From the NCBI GenBank assembly GCA_012517195.1, contig JAAYVK010000054.1, positions 1-42,508 on the forward strand: DNA of 42,508 bases. The letters run 5' to 3'. This DNA is from Synergistaceae bacterium (GTDB taxonomy: Bacteria > Synergistota > Synergistia > Synergistales > 79-D21). The notes below the pieces were generated by a model. The model had not been told where the DNA came from. It made no database searches and was given only the letters and a program-made list of their open reading frames with translations. A program made the position numbers and the translations under genes. Positions 1 through 8,812 of the stretch are shown here, piece after piece. How positions within the stretch are numbered: the first letter of the stretch is position 1; every line of letters begins with the position of its first letter.

Positions 1-28
1 CAATCGCGGAGAGCCAGCGAGGCGGTCG

Positions 29-886
29 GTGTTGAAAGTGACGGTGGCGAGACCCACGGGTCTCTGTTTCGGAGTCAGAAGAGCCCTTCTTGAACTCGAA
101 AACGCGCTAAAGGAACACGGCAGGATTTACGGCCTAGGAAGCCCCATCCACAACCCCCAGGAAATCGAGCGGCTTCAGAACCTCGGCCTGATCGTCGTCG
201 AAACCCCAGGCGAAGTCCCTTCCGGTCAACCCGCCTTCATCCGAGCCCATGGCATCTCCCCAGAGGTCCGCGATGGCCTGGCCTGCCGAACGCAGCTCAT
301 CGTGGACGGAACCTGCCCCTTCGTGAGGAACGTCCAGGAAAAGGCCGCCTTCCTGAAACAGGAAGGGTACCGGCTGGTCGTCGTGGGGGATGCGGCCCAC
401 CCGGAAGTCCAGGGAATCCTCGGATACGCGGGTAACGGAGCCTGCGTCGTGAGCCGGGTTTCGGACATCCCCGCGGGCCTGGAAAAGGGAAAAACCGGGG
501 TCGTCTGCCAGACGACCCAGAAGGTGTCCGTGCTTCAGGATATCGTCCAGGCGCTCGCGGCCAGGGCCGCCGAGTTGAGGGTCTACAACACGATCTGCAG
601 CGCGACCCTGGAGAGACAGCGGGCGGTCATGGAGCTGGCACCCCGGGTGGACGGAATGATCGTCATCGGGGGCAGGAACAGCGCCAACACGGGAAAGCTC
701 GTGGAAATCTCGAAAGGATGCGGGGTTCCCACGCTTTGGATCGAGCATTCTGATGAACTGGAGGGGGGATGGATCCAGGGCAAGGAAAAGATCGGGATCG
801 CCGCCGGCGCGAGCACGCCGGACTGGCTGATTCAGGAACTGATTTCAACACTTGAGAGCGCACGGTCGCCAAGGGGGAAGGATTGA
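29..886 (+). CDS. ispH: 4-hydroxy-3-methylbut-2-enyl diphosphate reductase
   Basis: N-term VARPTGLCFGVRRAL, AHGISPEV, TCPFVRNVQ, CSATLERQ and GGRNSANTGKL motifs typical of IspH; GTG start. Confidence 0.95.
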   Translation: MLKVTVARPTGLCFGVRRALLELENALKEHGRIYGLGSPIHNPQEIERLQNLGLIVVETPGEVPSGQPAFIRAHGISPEVRDGLACRTQLIVDGTCPFVRNVQEKAAFLKQEGYRLVVVGDAAHPEVQGILGYAGNGACVVSRVSDIPAGLEKGKTGVVCQTTQKVSVLQDIVQALAARAAELRVYNTICSATLERQRAVMELAPRVDGMIVIGGRNSANTGKLVEISKGCGVPTLWIEHSDELEGGWIQGKEKIGIAAGASTPDWLIQELISTLESARSPRGKD

Positions 887-887
887 A

Positions 888-2411
888 ATGGTCGAGGAAA
901 TGGTGAACGCGAACCACGAAACGAACGACGTCAACAAGGAAAGCATGGAGAGCATGTATGACGGCTATCTCAGCGAGGAAATTCACAAGGGCAAGGTTGT
1001 TGAAGGTGAAATCGTCGGCTCGACGGAAACGGGCTGGCTGGTGAACGTCAATTACAAGTGCGAGGGATTCCTCCCCCGTTCGGAATGGACCCATCGTGTC
1101 CTGGTGGACACGGCTTCCGAACCCCAGAAGGGCGACAAGGTCCGTGTCCAGGTCGTCAACGTCGGTCAGGGTGAGGAGGCCCAGCTGGTCGTGAGCCGCT
1201 GGAGGCCCGAGTTCGACGAGCGTTGGAGCCGCATCGAGAAGGAGGCCGCCGAGCACGAAACCCTTTCCGTGACCGGTCTGCGGAAAATCAAGGGCGGCCT
1301 GATCGTCGACTGCTGCGGCATAGAAGGGTTCATTCCGATTTCGCACCTGGCCCAGGAGGGCCGGGCGGTCAATCCCGGCCGTTTCGTGGGAGAGACCTTC
1401 AACGTCAAGATTCTCGAAAAGGAGCGGAACAAGAGACGCCTCGTCCTTTCCAGGAGAGAGCTGGTGGAGCGCGAGACTCAGGAACAGAGGGAGGCCTTCT
1501 ACTCCAGGGTCAAGGAAGGAGACATTGTCGAGGGAACCATCAGCAGCATCACGTCCTTCGGCATCTTCGTTTCCCTTGGGAACGACATGGAAGGACTTGT
1601 CCACATCAGCGAGATCGCCTGGCAGCGAAACGTGAAACCCCGCGAACAGTACAAGCGGGGGGACACCGTCAAGGTCAAGTTGCTGGGTATCGACCGGGAA
1701 ACGAACCGCATTTCCCTTAGCATCCGCCAGACCCTCCCCGATCCGTGGGAAACCGTTTCCGAGCGCTGGCATATCGGTGACCGCACCACCGGCACCGTGA
1801 CCAACCTCACGGATTTCGGGGCTTTCGTCGAAATCGAGCCCGGAATCGAGGGGCTTATCCATATCGGTGACCTGAGCTGGCACCGGATCAAGCACCCCAA
1901 GGAAGTTCTCCGGAAGGGACAGTCCGTTGAAGTTCAGGTCCTCGAGATCGACACGGAGCGCAAGCGGATCGGCCTTGGCTACAAGCAGCTGAACGATCCC
2001 TGGAACGGGGTGGAGGAACGGTACAGGCCGAAGCAGGACGTTCCCGTCAAGGTCGTCCGCCTCGCGGATTTCGGTGCTTTCGTCCAGCTTGAGGAGGGTG
2101 TCGAGGGGCTGATCCACATCTCCCAGCTGAGCCGCCAGCGAGTCGAAAAGCCGGGAGATGTTCTCCAGGAAGGGCAGGAGGTCGTCGCCCGCATCCTGGA
2201 AGTCAACCCGGCGGAACGCAGGATCCGCCTGAGCCTGAGCGCCATCGAGGACGAGCAGGAGAGGAAGCACCGCGAGGAGGAGCGCAAGACCCGAGACGAG
2301 GAACGCCGCAAGCGCGGCCCTGAAGCCCGGAAGACGCACGAGCCGGCCTACCAGCCGGACGATACTTCCGTCACGATCGGTGACGTGCTGAGGGATATCC
2401 TCGATTCCTGA
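888..2411 (+). CDS. rpsA: 30S ribosomal protein S1-like, about five S1 RNA-binding domains with a charged C-terminal tail
   Basis: Repeated S1 motifs (GxFVxLxxxxEGLVHISE); ATG at 888 one nt after the ispH stop. Confidence 0.9.
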   Translation: MVEEMVNANHETNDVNKESMESMYDGYLSEEIHKGKVVEGEIVGSTETGWLVNVNYKCEGFLPRSEWTHRVLVDTASEPQKGDKVRVQVVNVGQGEEAQLVVSRWRPEFDERWSRIEKEAAEHETLSVTGLRKIKGGLIVDCCGIEGFIPISHLAQEGRAVNPGRFVGETFNVKILEKERNKRRLVLSRRELVERETQEQREAFYSRVKEGDIVEGTISSITSFGIFVSLGNDMEGLVHISEIAWQRNVKPREQYKRGDTVKVKLLGIDRETNRISLSIRQTLPDPWETVSERWHIGDRTTGTVTNLTDFGAFVEIEPGIEGLIHIGDLSWHRIKHPKEVLRKGQSVEVQVLEIDTERKRIGLGYKQLNDPWNGVEERYRPKQDVPVKVVRLADFGAFVQLEEGVEGLIHISQLSRQRVEKPGDVLQEGQEVVARILEVNPAERRIRLSLSAIEDEQERKHREEERKTRDEERRKRGPEARKTHEPAYQPDDTSVTIGDVLRDILDS

Positions 2412-2421
2412 AATATAGTCT

Positions 2422-2462
2422 TATAATGTTGTAAACGCCGGCCGCTTCCGCCGCGGCCGGCG
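2422..2462 (+). promoter_or_regulatory. Consensus-like TATAAT (2422-2427) followed by a perfect 10-bp inverted repeat (2436-2462) between rpsA and def
   Basis: CGCCGGCCGC-ttccgcc-GCGGCCGGCG; no good U-tract; -35 not convincing. Confidence 0.4.
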
Positions 2463-2487
2463 TTCCCCTGCCAAAAGGAGGAATCCC

Positions 2488-2991
2488 ATGAGCCTTCTGA
2501 AAGTCCTGGTCTACCCGGATCCGGCCCTCCGAGAACCCGCAAGGGAAGTGGAACGATTCGATCCAGAGCTGGAGAATTTCATCCGGGACCTGTGGGAAAC
2601 CATGCTGGCCTACGACGGCGTCGGCCTGGCCGCCACGCAGGTGGGCAGGAACCTGCGCGCCTGCGTCATCTCCTGGAAAGAGCATCGCCTGATCCTGGTG
2701 AACCCCAGGATCACCGCCGCTGAAGGAGAGCAGGTGGGAGAGGAAGGATGCCTGAGCTTCCCGGGAATATTCGAGAAAATTCGGCGACCCCTGAAGGTTC
2801 GAGTCGAAGCGGTCGACGCTGCGGGAAAGCCCTTTTCACTCGAGGCCGAGGGTTTTCTGGCCAGGGCGCTCTGTCACGAAATCGACCACCTGGACGGGCG
2901 CCTGCTGATCGATCACCTCAGTCCCCTCAAGCGCGAAATCGTGAGGAAAAAGCTTCTCAAGCGTTCGAGGGAGGAGAGGAGGAACTCGTGA
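2488..2991 (+). CDS. def: Peptide deformylase
   Basis: GVGLAATQVG, EEGCLSFPG and CHEIDHLDG motifs. Confidence 0.96.
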   Translation: MSLLKVLVYPDPALREPAREVERFDPELENFIRDLWETMLAYDGVGLAATQVGRNLRACVISWKEHRLILVNPRITAAEGEQVGEEGCLSFPGIFEKIRRPLKVRVEAVDAAGKPFSLEAEGFLARALCHEIDHLDGRLLIDHLSPLKREIVRKKLLKRSREERRNS

Positions 2992-3914
2992 GAGTCTGGT
3001 TTTTCGGCTCCGGTCATTTCGCGGCTCTCTGTTTCCGCGGGATCGTCCCTCACCATCGCTTCGAAAAGGTGATCACCCTTCCTCCATCCCCGGCCGGAAG
3101 AGGGATGTCCCTTCGGCCGACCCCCCTCGAGGAACAGGCCCTGAGCCTCGGCTTCTCCGTGATCCATTCGTTGCACCCCTCCACGGACCCGGTTCTCCGC
3201 GAGGAAATCCTGGCAAACCCGCCCGACCTCGCCCTGATCGTCGATTTCTCCCGTTTCATCCGCGAACCCCTGCTCAACGGCCCGCGCCTCGGATGCCTCA
3301 ATATTCACCCTTCCCTTCTTCCCGCCTACCGGGGCGCCGCCCCGATCCAGCGAGCGCTCATGGACGGCGCAAAGCGGACCGGCGTCACCTTATTCAGGCT
3401 CGTGGAGAGAATGGACGCAGGGCCGATCCTCCTTCAGAAAGCAGTCCCCGTCGGGCAGGAAACAACGGCCGGTGAACTGTCGGAAATTCTGGCGCGGGAG
3501 GGTAGCCAGATTTTTTTAAAAAGCTTAGAATATCTTCGTCACGGTTATGCAGAATACATTGCGCAGGACGAGAGCGCCGCGACTTTCGCTCCGAGGATCG
3601 ACAAAACCGAGGAGCGGCTCCTCTGGGAGAATCCCGCCCCGGTGCTGCACAACCGGGTCAGGGCCCTGAACCCGTCGCCGGGGGCTTACTGTTTTTTTTC
3701 GGGAAAGCGCCTGAAAATTTGGAAGACTCGCCCAACCGACGGCCCCTGCTCCGGCCAGGGCAGGGTAACAGGCTTCGAGCAGGGATTCCCTGTGGTGGCC
3801 TGCTCAAGGGGGGGGCTGGTCCTGCTCGAGGTTCAGCCGGAAGGCCGCGGAATCCTCGGGGGAGACGACTGGGCCAGGGGTAGACGGATCAAAGAAGGAG
3901 ACCAGTTCGAATGA
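2988..3914 (+). CDS. fmt: Methionyl-tRNA formyltransferase
   Basis: NIHPSLLPAYRGAAPIQRA, MDAGPIL; GTG start overlapping the def stop. Confidence 0.92.
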   Translation: MRVWFFGSGHFAALCFRGIVPHHRFEKVITLPPSPAGRGMSLRPTPLEEQALSLGFSVIHSLHPSTDPVLREEILANPPDLALIVDFSRFIREPLLNGPRLGCLNIHPSLLPAYRGAAPIQRALMDGAKRTGVTLFRLVERMDAGPILLQKAVPVGQETTAGELSEILAREGSQIFLKSLEYLRHGYAEYIAQDESAATFAPRIDKTEERLLWENPAPVLHNRVRALNPSPGAYCFFSGKRLKIWKTRPTDGPCSGQGRVTGFEQGFPVVACSRGGLVLLEVQPEGRGILGGDDWARGRRIKEGDQFE

Positions 3915-4648
3915 GCGTTACCGAAAGGAAGGTTCCTGATCTTCTGACAGGCCTGGAGGGTTTTTCCTGGGAGAAAGTGATCGCCGTCGTTGGAGCCCTC
4001 GGGTCCGGGAAATCCGAATGGCTCCTGAACCTCGCCAACGCGTTTCTAACCCGCGAGGAAACGGTCACGGTCGCCGATGTGGACATCATCAACCCCTATT
4101 TCTGCATCCGGGAAGTTTCCTCCCTCCTGAGGAAAATGGGGCTGTCGGTGATCCTTCCGTTCAAGGGGACGCAATGGTCGGATCTCCCGTCCATTTCGCC
4201 GGAAGTCGACCGGGCGTTTGACGCCCCGGGGAGACTCCTGATCGACATCGGGGGGGATCCCCGCGGAGCGATGGCCCTGACCCAGTTCGCACCGCGCATG
4301 GAACAGGCGGGCTACAACCTCCTGGCCATCGTCAACGCCTACCGCCCCCAGACTGCGACGGTCGAGGGAATCGAGGCGATGATCCGGTCGATCGAGCGGG
4401 TCAGCGGACTGAAGGTCTCTGCCGTCATCAGCAACTCCCACATGATGTCCGAGACAACCGTGGACGATGTCCTTCAAGGGTATGAAACGGCACTGGCCGC
4501 GGCCGAGAAGATGGGGCTTCCCATCCTCTTCGTGGGAGTGCCGGCAAACGCGGTGGAAGAGGCGGAACGCCGGTTCGAAGGCAGGAAGGTCAACCTGTGG
4601 CCGGTTTCCAGATACATCTTATTACCTTGGGAGAGGGGTGGCATGTGA
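3911..4648 (+). CDS. Uncharacterised P-loop (MinD/ParA-like, SIMIBI-type) ATPase
   Basis: GALGSGKSEW P-loop, DVDIINPYF, LLIDIGGDPRGA; overlaps fmt and the KOR ferredoxin gene. Confidence 0.75.
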   Translation: MSVTERKVPDLLTGLEGFSWEKVIAVVGALGSGKSEWLLNLANAFLTREETVTVADVDIINPYFCIREVSSLLRKMGLSVILPFKGTQWSDLPSISPEVDRAFDAPGRLLIDIGGDPRGAMALTQFAPRMEQAGYNLLAIVNAYRPQTATVEGIEAMIRSIERVSGLKVSAVISNSHMMSETTVDDVLQGYETALAAAEKMGLPILFVGVPANAVEEAERRFEGRKVNLWPVSRYILLPWERGGM

Positions 4649-4881
4649 TGGCAAAGGGACGCGTCGGGGTCAACGAGGAACGATGCAAGAGCTGCGGTCT
4701 CTGCGTGGCAGCCTGTCCAATGAAAGTCCTCCGGATCTCCGACAGGATCAACAGCAAGGGCTATCGGCCTGTGGAGCAGTTCAAGGAAGGGTGCATCGCC
4801 TGCAGGATGTGCGCGATCACCTGTCCGGACGTGGTCCTCGAAGTCTTCCGGCTGGAAGACGACAAGGCCTGCAATGCCTAG
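4648..4881 (+). CDS. korD: 2-oxoacid:ferredoxin oxidoreductase delta subunit (2x4Fe-4S ferredoxin)
   Basis: CKSCGLCVAACP and CIACRMCAITCP clusters; ATG in ATGTGATGG overlapping the upstream stop. Confidence 0.88.
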   Translation: MAKGRVGVNEERCKSCGLCVAACPMKVLRISDRINSKGYRPVEQFKEGCIACRMCAITCPDVVLEVFRLEDDKACNA

Positions 4882-4897
4882 AGCGAGGTGAACACTG

Positions 4898-5959
4898 ATG
4901 GGCAAGCGTTTCCTGATGAAAGGCAACGAGGCGTTGGCTGAAGCGGCAATTCATGCAGGCTGCAAGTATTTCTTCGGATACCCCATCACCCCCCAGAACG
5001 AGATCCCCGAATACATGTCCAAGAAGCTGCCTGAAATCGGCGGCGTTTACCTCCAGGCAGAAAGCGAGGTCGCCGCGGTCAACATGATTTTCGGAGCGGC
5101 CGGCACCGGGAAGAGGGTCATGACCTCCTCTTCCAGCCCCGGCATTTCCCTCATGTCCGAGGGAATCAGTTACATCGCGGGAGCCGAACTGCCCTGCGTC
5201 CTGATGAACGTGATGCGCGGAGGCCCGGGATTGGGAGGAATCCTGCCCTCACAGTCGGATTACTTCCAGGCGACCCGCGGAGGCGGGCACGGGGACTACC
5301 GTCTTCTGGTCCTGGCCCCCAGCACGGTCCAGGAAGCGGTGGATCTCACCATGCTGGCCTTCGACCTGGCCGAGAAGTACCGCAACCCCGTCATGGTCCT
5401 TGCAGACGGTTTCATGGGGCAGATGATGGAGGCCGTCGAATTCAGGGAAACCCGCGCGGAAGGGCTGCCCGACCCGGCTGAATGGGCCGTGGGCTACATG
5501 AAGCAGCGGGGGAGCAGGGCCCTGATCAAGAGCCTCTACCTCGACCCCGAGGAACTGGAGGCCCACAACTGGAAGCTCCAGGCCAAGTACGCCCAGATGG
5601 CCCAGCACGAAACGCGCTTCGAGAGCTATCTCGTGGACGATTCGGAGATCCTGATCGCCGCCTACGGAACCGTGGCCCGCATCGCGCGCACGGCGATCAA
5701 CGAGTTGCGCGGCGAAGGCGTCAAGGTCGGACTTTTCCGTCCCATCACCCTTTTCCCCTTCCCCTACGAACCGCTGGAAAACCTCCCGGCCTCCGTCCGA
5801 CAGATTTTGACCGTCGAGATGAGCTGCGGACAAATGGTGGAGGACGTCCGGCTTGCGGTAGGAAAGGAACGTCCGGTTTCCATGTACGGACGCGTCGGAG
5901 GCATGACGCCTTCGGTCGACGAGATCAAGGACCAGGTCCGAAAGGCCCTGGGGCGATAG
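4898..5959 (+). CDS. korA: 2-oxoacid:ferredoxin oxidoreductase alpha subunit
   Basis: GNEALAEAAIHAGCKYFFGYPITPQNEIPEYM; MRGGPGLGG; pyruvate/2-oxoglutarate ferredoxin oxidoreductase alpha family. Confidence 0.92.
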   Translation: MGKRFLMKGNEALAEAAIHAGCKYFFGYPITPQNEIPEYMSKKLPEIGGVYLQAESEVAAVNMIFGAAGTGKRVMTSSSSPGISLMSEGISYIAGAELPCVLMNVMRGGPGLGGILPSQSDYFQATRGGGHGDYRLLVLAPSTVQEAVDLTMLAFDLAEKYRNPVMVLADGFMGQMMEAVEFRETRAEGLPDPAEWAVGYMKQRGSRALIKSLYLDPEELEAHNWKLQAKYAQMAQHETRFESYLVDDSEILIAAYGTVARIARTAINELRGEGVKVGLFRPITLFPFPYEPLENLPASVRQILTVEMSCGQMVEDVRLAVGKERPVSMYGRVGGMTPSVDEIKDQVRKALGR

Positions 5960-5972
5960 GGGGGACCTTTCC

Positions 5973-6716
5973 ATGAAAGAAACGAAGATTTTCGAGAAGC
6001 CGAAATCCATGATCGATGTCACGACCCATTACTGCCCAGGCTGTACCCACGGGGTCGCACACCGGCTGGTCGCAGAAGTCATCGACGAACTGCAGATCCA
6101 GGAAAGGACCGTCGCGGTGGCCCCGGTCGGCTGCTCGGTCTTCCTCTACAACTACATCAATGTGGATTCCTACGAGGCGGCTCACGGCCGGGCTCCCGCC
6201 GTCGCCTCCGCTTGTAAGCGCCTTCTTCCCGACAGCGTCGTCTTTTCCTACCAGGGAGACGGCGACCTCGCTTCCATCGGGATGGCGGAAATCGTGCATG
6301 CCGCCAACCGAGGGGAGAAGATCACCGTCATCTTCATCAACAACGCCATCTACGGAATGACGGGGGGACAAATGGCCCCGACGACGCTCGTCGGCCAAAA
6401 AGCCACAACCTGCCCCCTCGGGAGGGACCCGAAGCTGGCGGGCTACCCGATCCGCATGTGCGAGATGCTCGCAACCCTTCAGGCTCCCGCCTACATCACC
6501 CGCGTGAGCGTGGCAAAACCCAAGTACACCATCAAGGCCAAGGAGGCCCTGACAAAGGCCTTCCAGACCCAGATCGAAGGGAAAGGGTTCTCCTTTGTGG
6601 AGATCCTCTCCACCTGCCCCACGAACTGGGGCCTGCGCCCCGTGGACGCCACCAATTGGCTCGAAGAGCACATGATGCCCGAATTCCCGCTGGGCGTCTT
6701 CAAGACGCCGGAATAG
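5973..6716 (+). CDS. korB: 2-oxoacid:ferredoxin oxidoreductase beta subunit (TPP-binding)
   Basis: YCPGCTHGVAHRL; YQGDGDLASIGMAEIVHAANRGEKITVIFINNAIYGMTGGQ TPP motif. Confidence 0.93.
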   Translation: MKETKIFEKPKSMIDVTTHYCPGCTHGVAHRLVAEVIDELQIQERTVAVAPVGCSVFLYNYINVDSYEAAHGRAPAVASACKRLLPDSVVFSYQGDGDLASIGMAEIVHAANRGEKITVIFINNAIYGMTGGQMAPTTLVGQKATTCPLGRDPKLAGYPIRMCEMLATLQAPAYITRVSVAKPKYTIKAKEALTKAFQTQIEGKGFSFVEILSTCPTNWGLRPVDATNWLEEHMMPEFPLGVFKTPE

Positions 6717-6732
6717 AAGGGGGAGAAAGATC

Positions 6733-7293
6733 ATGGCTAAGTTTCTGCGAGGTCTGATCGCTGCCGGATTTGGGGGCCAGGGAGTTCTGCTCCTCGGCCA
6801 GATTGTCGCACACGCCGCGATGAAAGAAGGACGCTACGTCACCTGGATCCCGTCCTACGGGCCTGAAATGCGCGGGGGAACCGCCAACTGCAGCGTAGCG
6901 ATCAGCGACGAAGAGATCGGCTCGCCGGTCGTTCCGCACCCGGATTGCCTGGTGATCATGAACCAGCCGTCCCTCGCGAAGTTCGAGCCGGACCTCAAGA
7001 GCGGCGGGACCCTCCTCTACAACTCGGACTTGGTCACCTACCCCCAGCCCAGGACGGACATCCGGGTCGTTCCCGTCCCCTGCAACAGCATCGCCCTGGA
7101 GCTTGGCAATGAAAAAGTGGCAAACGTGGTGACCCTTGGAGCGCTTGCTGCGGCAAGCGACCTGGTTTCGGTCGAAGGATGCAAGGAAACCCTGGCCGAG
7201 CTGATGGGCAAGAAGAAGGCCGCCCTGGTTGAAATCAACATGACCGCTTTCGACCGGGGAGTCGAAGTCGCCCGCAAGGCGCTGGGCCTGTAA
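6733..7293 (+). CDS. korC: 2-oxoacid:ferredoxin oxidoreductase gamma subunit
   Basis: GFGGQGVLLLGQIVAHAAMKEGRYVTWIPSYGPEMRGGTANC. Confidence 0.93.
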   Translation: MAKFLRGLIAAGFGGQGVLLLGQIVAHAAMKEGRYVTWIPSYGPEMRGGTANCSVAISDEEIGSPVVPHPDCLVIMNQPSLAKFEPDLKSGGTLLYNSDLVTYPQPRTDIRVVPVPCNSIALELGNEKVANVVTLGALAAASDLVSVEGCKETLAELMGKKKAALVEINMTAFDRGVEVARKALGL

Positions 7294-7300
7294 ACCGGAC

Positions 7301-7831
7301 ATGGCGGGTGACTGGGCTGTCCTGCACAGCCGCAAGCTGTACGAGGGGCGCATCCTCAACCTTCGGCTGGACGAGGTCCGGCTTCCCTCGGGCAGGCTAG
7401 CCGTTCGGGAAATCGTCGAGCACCGCCCGGCCGTGGCGATGCTGCCGGTCGCGGATGACGGGAGCGTCCTCCTGATCCGGCAGTACAGGGACGCCATCCG
7501 GCAGGAAATTCTCGAAATTCCCGCAGGGATCCTGAATCCGGGCGAATCGCCCCGCGAGGCCGCCCGCAGGGAACTGCAGGAAGAGATCGGTTTCGACGCG
7601 AAGCAGCTGGAGGAGTGGGGGACGTTCTTCACCTCGCCGGGCTTCAGCGATGAGCAGGTGACGCTGTTCTGTGCATCCGGCCTTGTCGAATCGAGACTCG
7701 ATCCCGACGAAGACGAATTTATCCGAATCCTCGCGGTTCCGAGGGAGGAGATCCCGGTTCTGCTTGACAGCGGCAGGATTCGTGACGCCAAAACTCTAGC
7801 CGCGCTGGCCTGGTATCTCGCCAAAAAATGA
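7301..7831 (+). CDS. NUDIX hydrolase (ADP-ribose pyrophosphatase-like)
   Basis: NUDIX box GESPREAARRELQEEIGF. Confidence 0.92.
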   Translation: MAGDWAVLHSRKLYEGRILNLRLDEVRLPSGRLAVREIVEHRPAVAMLPVADDGSVLLIRQYRDAIRQEILEIPAGILNPGESPREAARRELQEEIGFDAKQLEEWGTFFTSPGFSDEQVTLFCASGLVESRLDPDEDEFIRILAVPREEIPVLLDSGRIRDAKTLAALAWYLAKK

Positions 7832-7848
7832 AATTTCTGCTTTACTTT

Positions 7849-7882
7849 GGGCAGGCGGTGTTCCGCCTGCCCTTTTTGTTTT
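7849..7882 (+). terminator. Strong intrinsic terminator after the NUDIX gene
   Basis: GGGCAGGCGG-tgtt-CCGCCTGCCC perfect 10-bp stem followed by TTTTTGTTTT. Confidence 0.9.
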
Positions 7883-7897
7883 CTGGAGGGATGCAAA

Positions 7898-8785
7898 TTG
7901 CCCGGCGAACCCGAAGACCTTCTCAAGGCCTTTTGCGAATACCTCGAGTTCGAGCGCGGGGCCAGCGCGAACACGGTTGTCTCCTATCGCGCGGACCTGA
8001 AAAGCTGGCTGGCCTTCAGGAGGAAGTCAAACATCGAGGGAGAAGTCCCCGATTCCGCGGAACTCGCCCGCTACCTGCGGCATCTCGCCTCCCTCTCGAA
8101 AAGCAAGAGCACCATCCAGCGCCACGCAGCGGCTCTCAGGACATGGAAGCGCTTCCTGGAGGAAGAGGGTTTCCGGCAGCCGGATTCAGAAAGACTGCCC
8201 CTGCCTGCAAAGGAAAGGAAGCTCCCGCAGATCCTCGGAGAAGGTGAAGTCGAGCGGATCATCCAGGCCTGCGCCGGGACCTCCCCCATGGACAGGAGAG
8301 ACCGGGCCCTCATCGAAACCCTTTACGGCTGCGGTCTCCGGGCAAGCGAAGCCTGCGGCCTCAGGCTTCCGGAAGTGGACTTTTCGGGTGGTGTCCTCCG
8401 CGTCACCGGGAAGGGGGACAAGGAACGGATCGTTCCCCTCGTCGGGACCTGTCGGGCCGTCCTTGAAAAATTCGTTTCCGAAACCCGCCCCCTCTTCAAG
8501 CCGGTCGGGGATGTCCTGTTCACCACCCGCTCGGGGAACCCCATGAGAAGGGAAGACGTCTGGCGCGTCGTACAGAAAAGGGGACAGAAGGCCGGGATCT
8601 CGTTGTCTCGGCTCCATCCGCACGTCCTCAGGCATTCCTTCGCCACCCACCTTTTGAGACGGGGGATGGACCTGAGAACCCTGCAGGAACTTCTGGGGCA
8701 TGCCTCGATCGGCACGACGGAGCGATATACCCATTTCGATACCGAGCTGCGGGACATCTACGACCGCTGCCATCCGAGAGCTTAA
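7898..8785 (+). CDS. xerD: Tyrosine recombinase XerC/XerD
   Basis: R (GLRASEACGL), HxxR (HVLRHSFATHLL), H and Y (LLGHASIGTTERYTHF); TTG start at 7898 after GGAGGG, because the ORF-track start lies upstream of the terminator. XerC versus XerD is not certain. Confidence 0.88.
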   Translation: MPGEPEDLLKAFCEYLEFERGASANTVVSYRADLKSWLAFRRKSNIEGEVPDSAELARYLRHLASLSKSKSTIQRHAAALRTWKRFLEEEGFRQPDSERLPLPAKERKLPQILGEGEVERIIQACAGTSPMDRRDRALIETLYGCGLRASEACGLRLPEVDFSGGVLRVTGKGDKERIVPLVGTCRAVLEKFVSETRPLFKPVGDVLFTTRSGNPMRREDVWRVVQKRGQKAGISLSRLHPHVLRHSFATHLLRRGMDLRTLQELLGHASIGTTERYTHFDTELRDIYDRCHPRA

Positions 8786-8812
8786 CAAGCACTGGAAAAA
8801 GGAGGGAGTCCT

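Noticed and set aside
663-2339. 558-aa antisense ORF opposite rpsA
   Set aside because: Long open frame due to GC-rich codon structure of the S1 gene; no family motifs; sense strand is unambiguous rpsA.
6700-7974. 424-aa antisense ORF spanning korC, NUDIX and xerD start
   Set aside because: Crosses three recognised sense features and a strong terminator; low-complexity Ser/Arg-rich translation typical of spurious antisense frames.
7898-8785. Tyrosine recombinase as evidence of a mobile element
   Set aside because: Motifs and synteny with NUDIX/punA/pdp fit housekeeping XerC/XerD.
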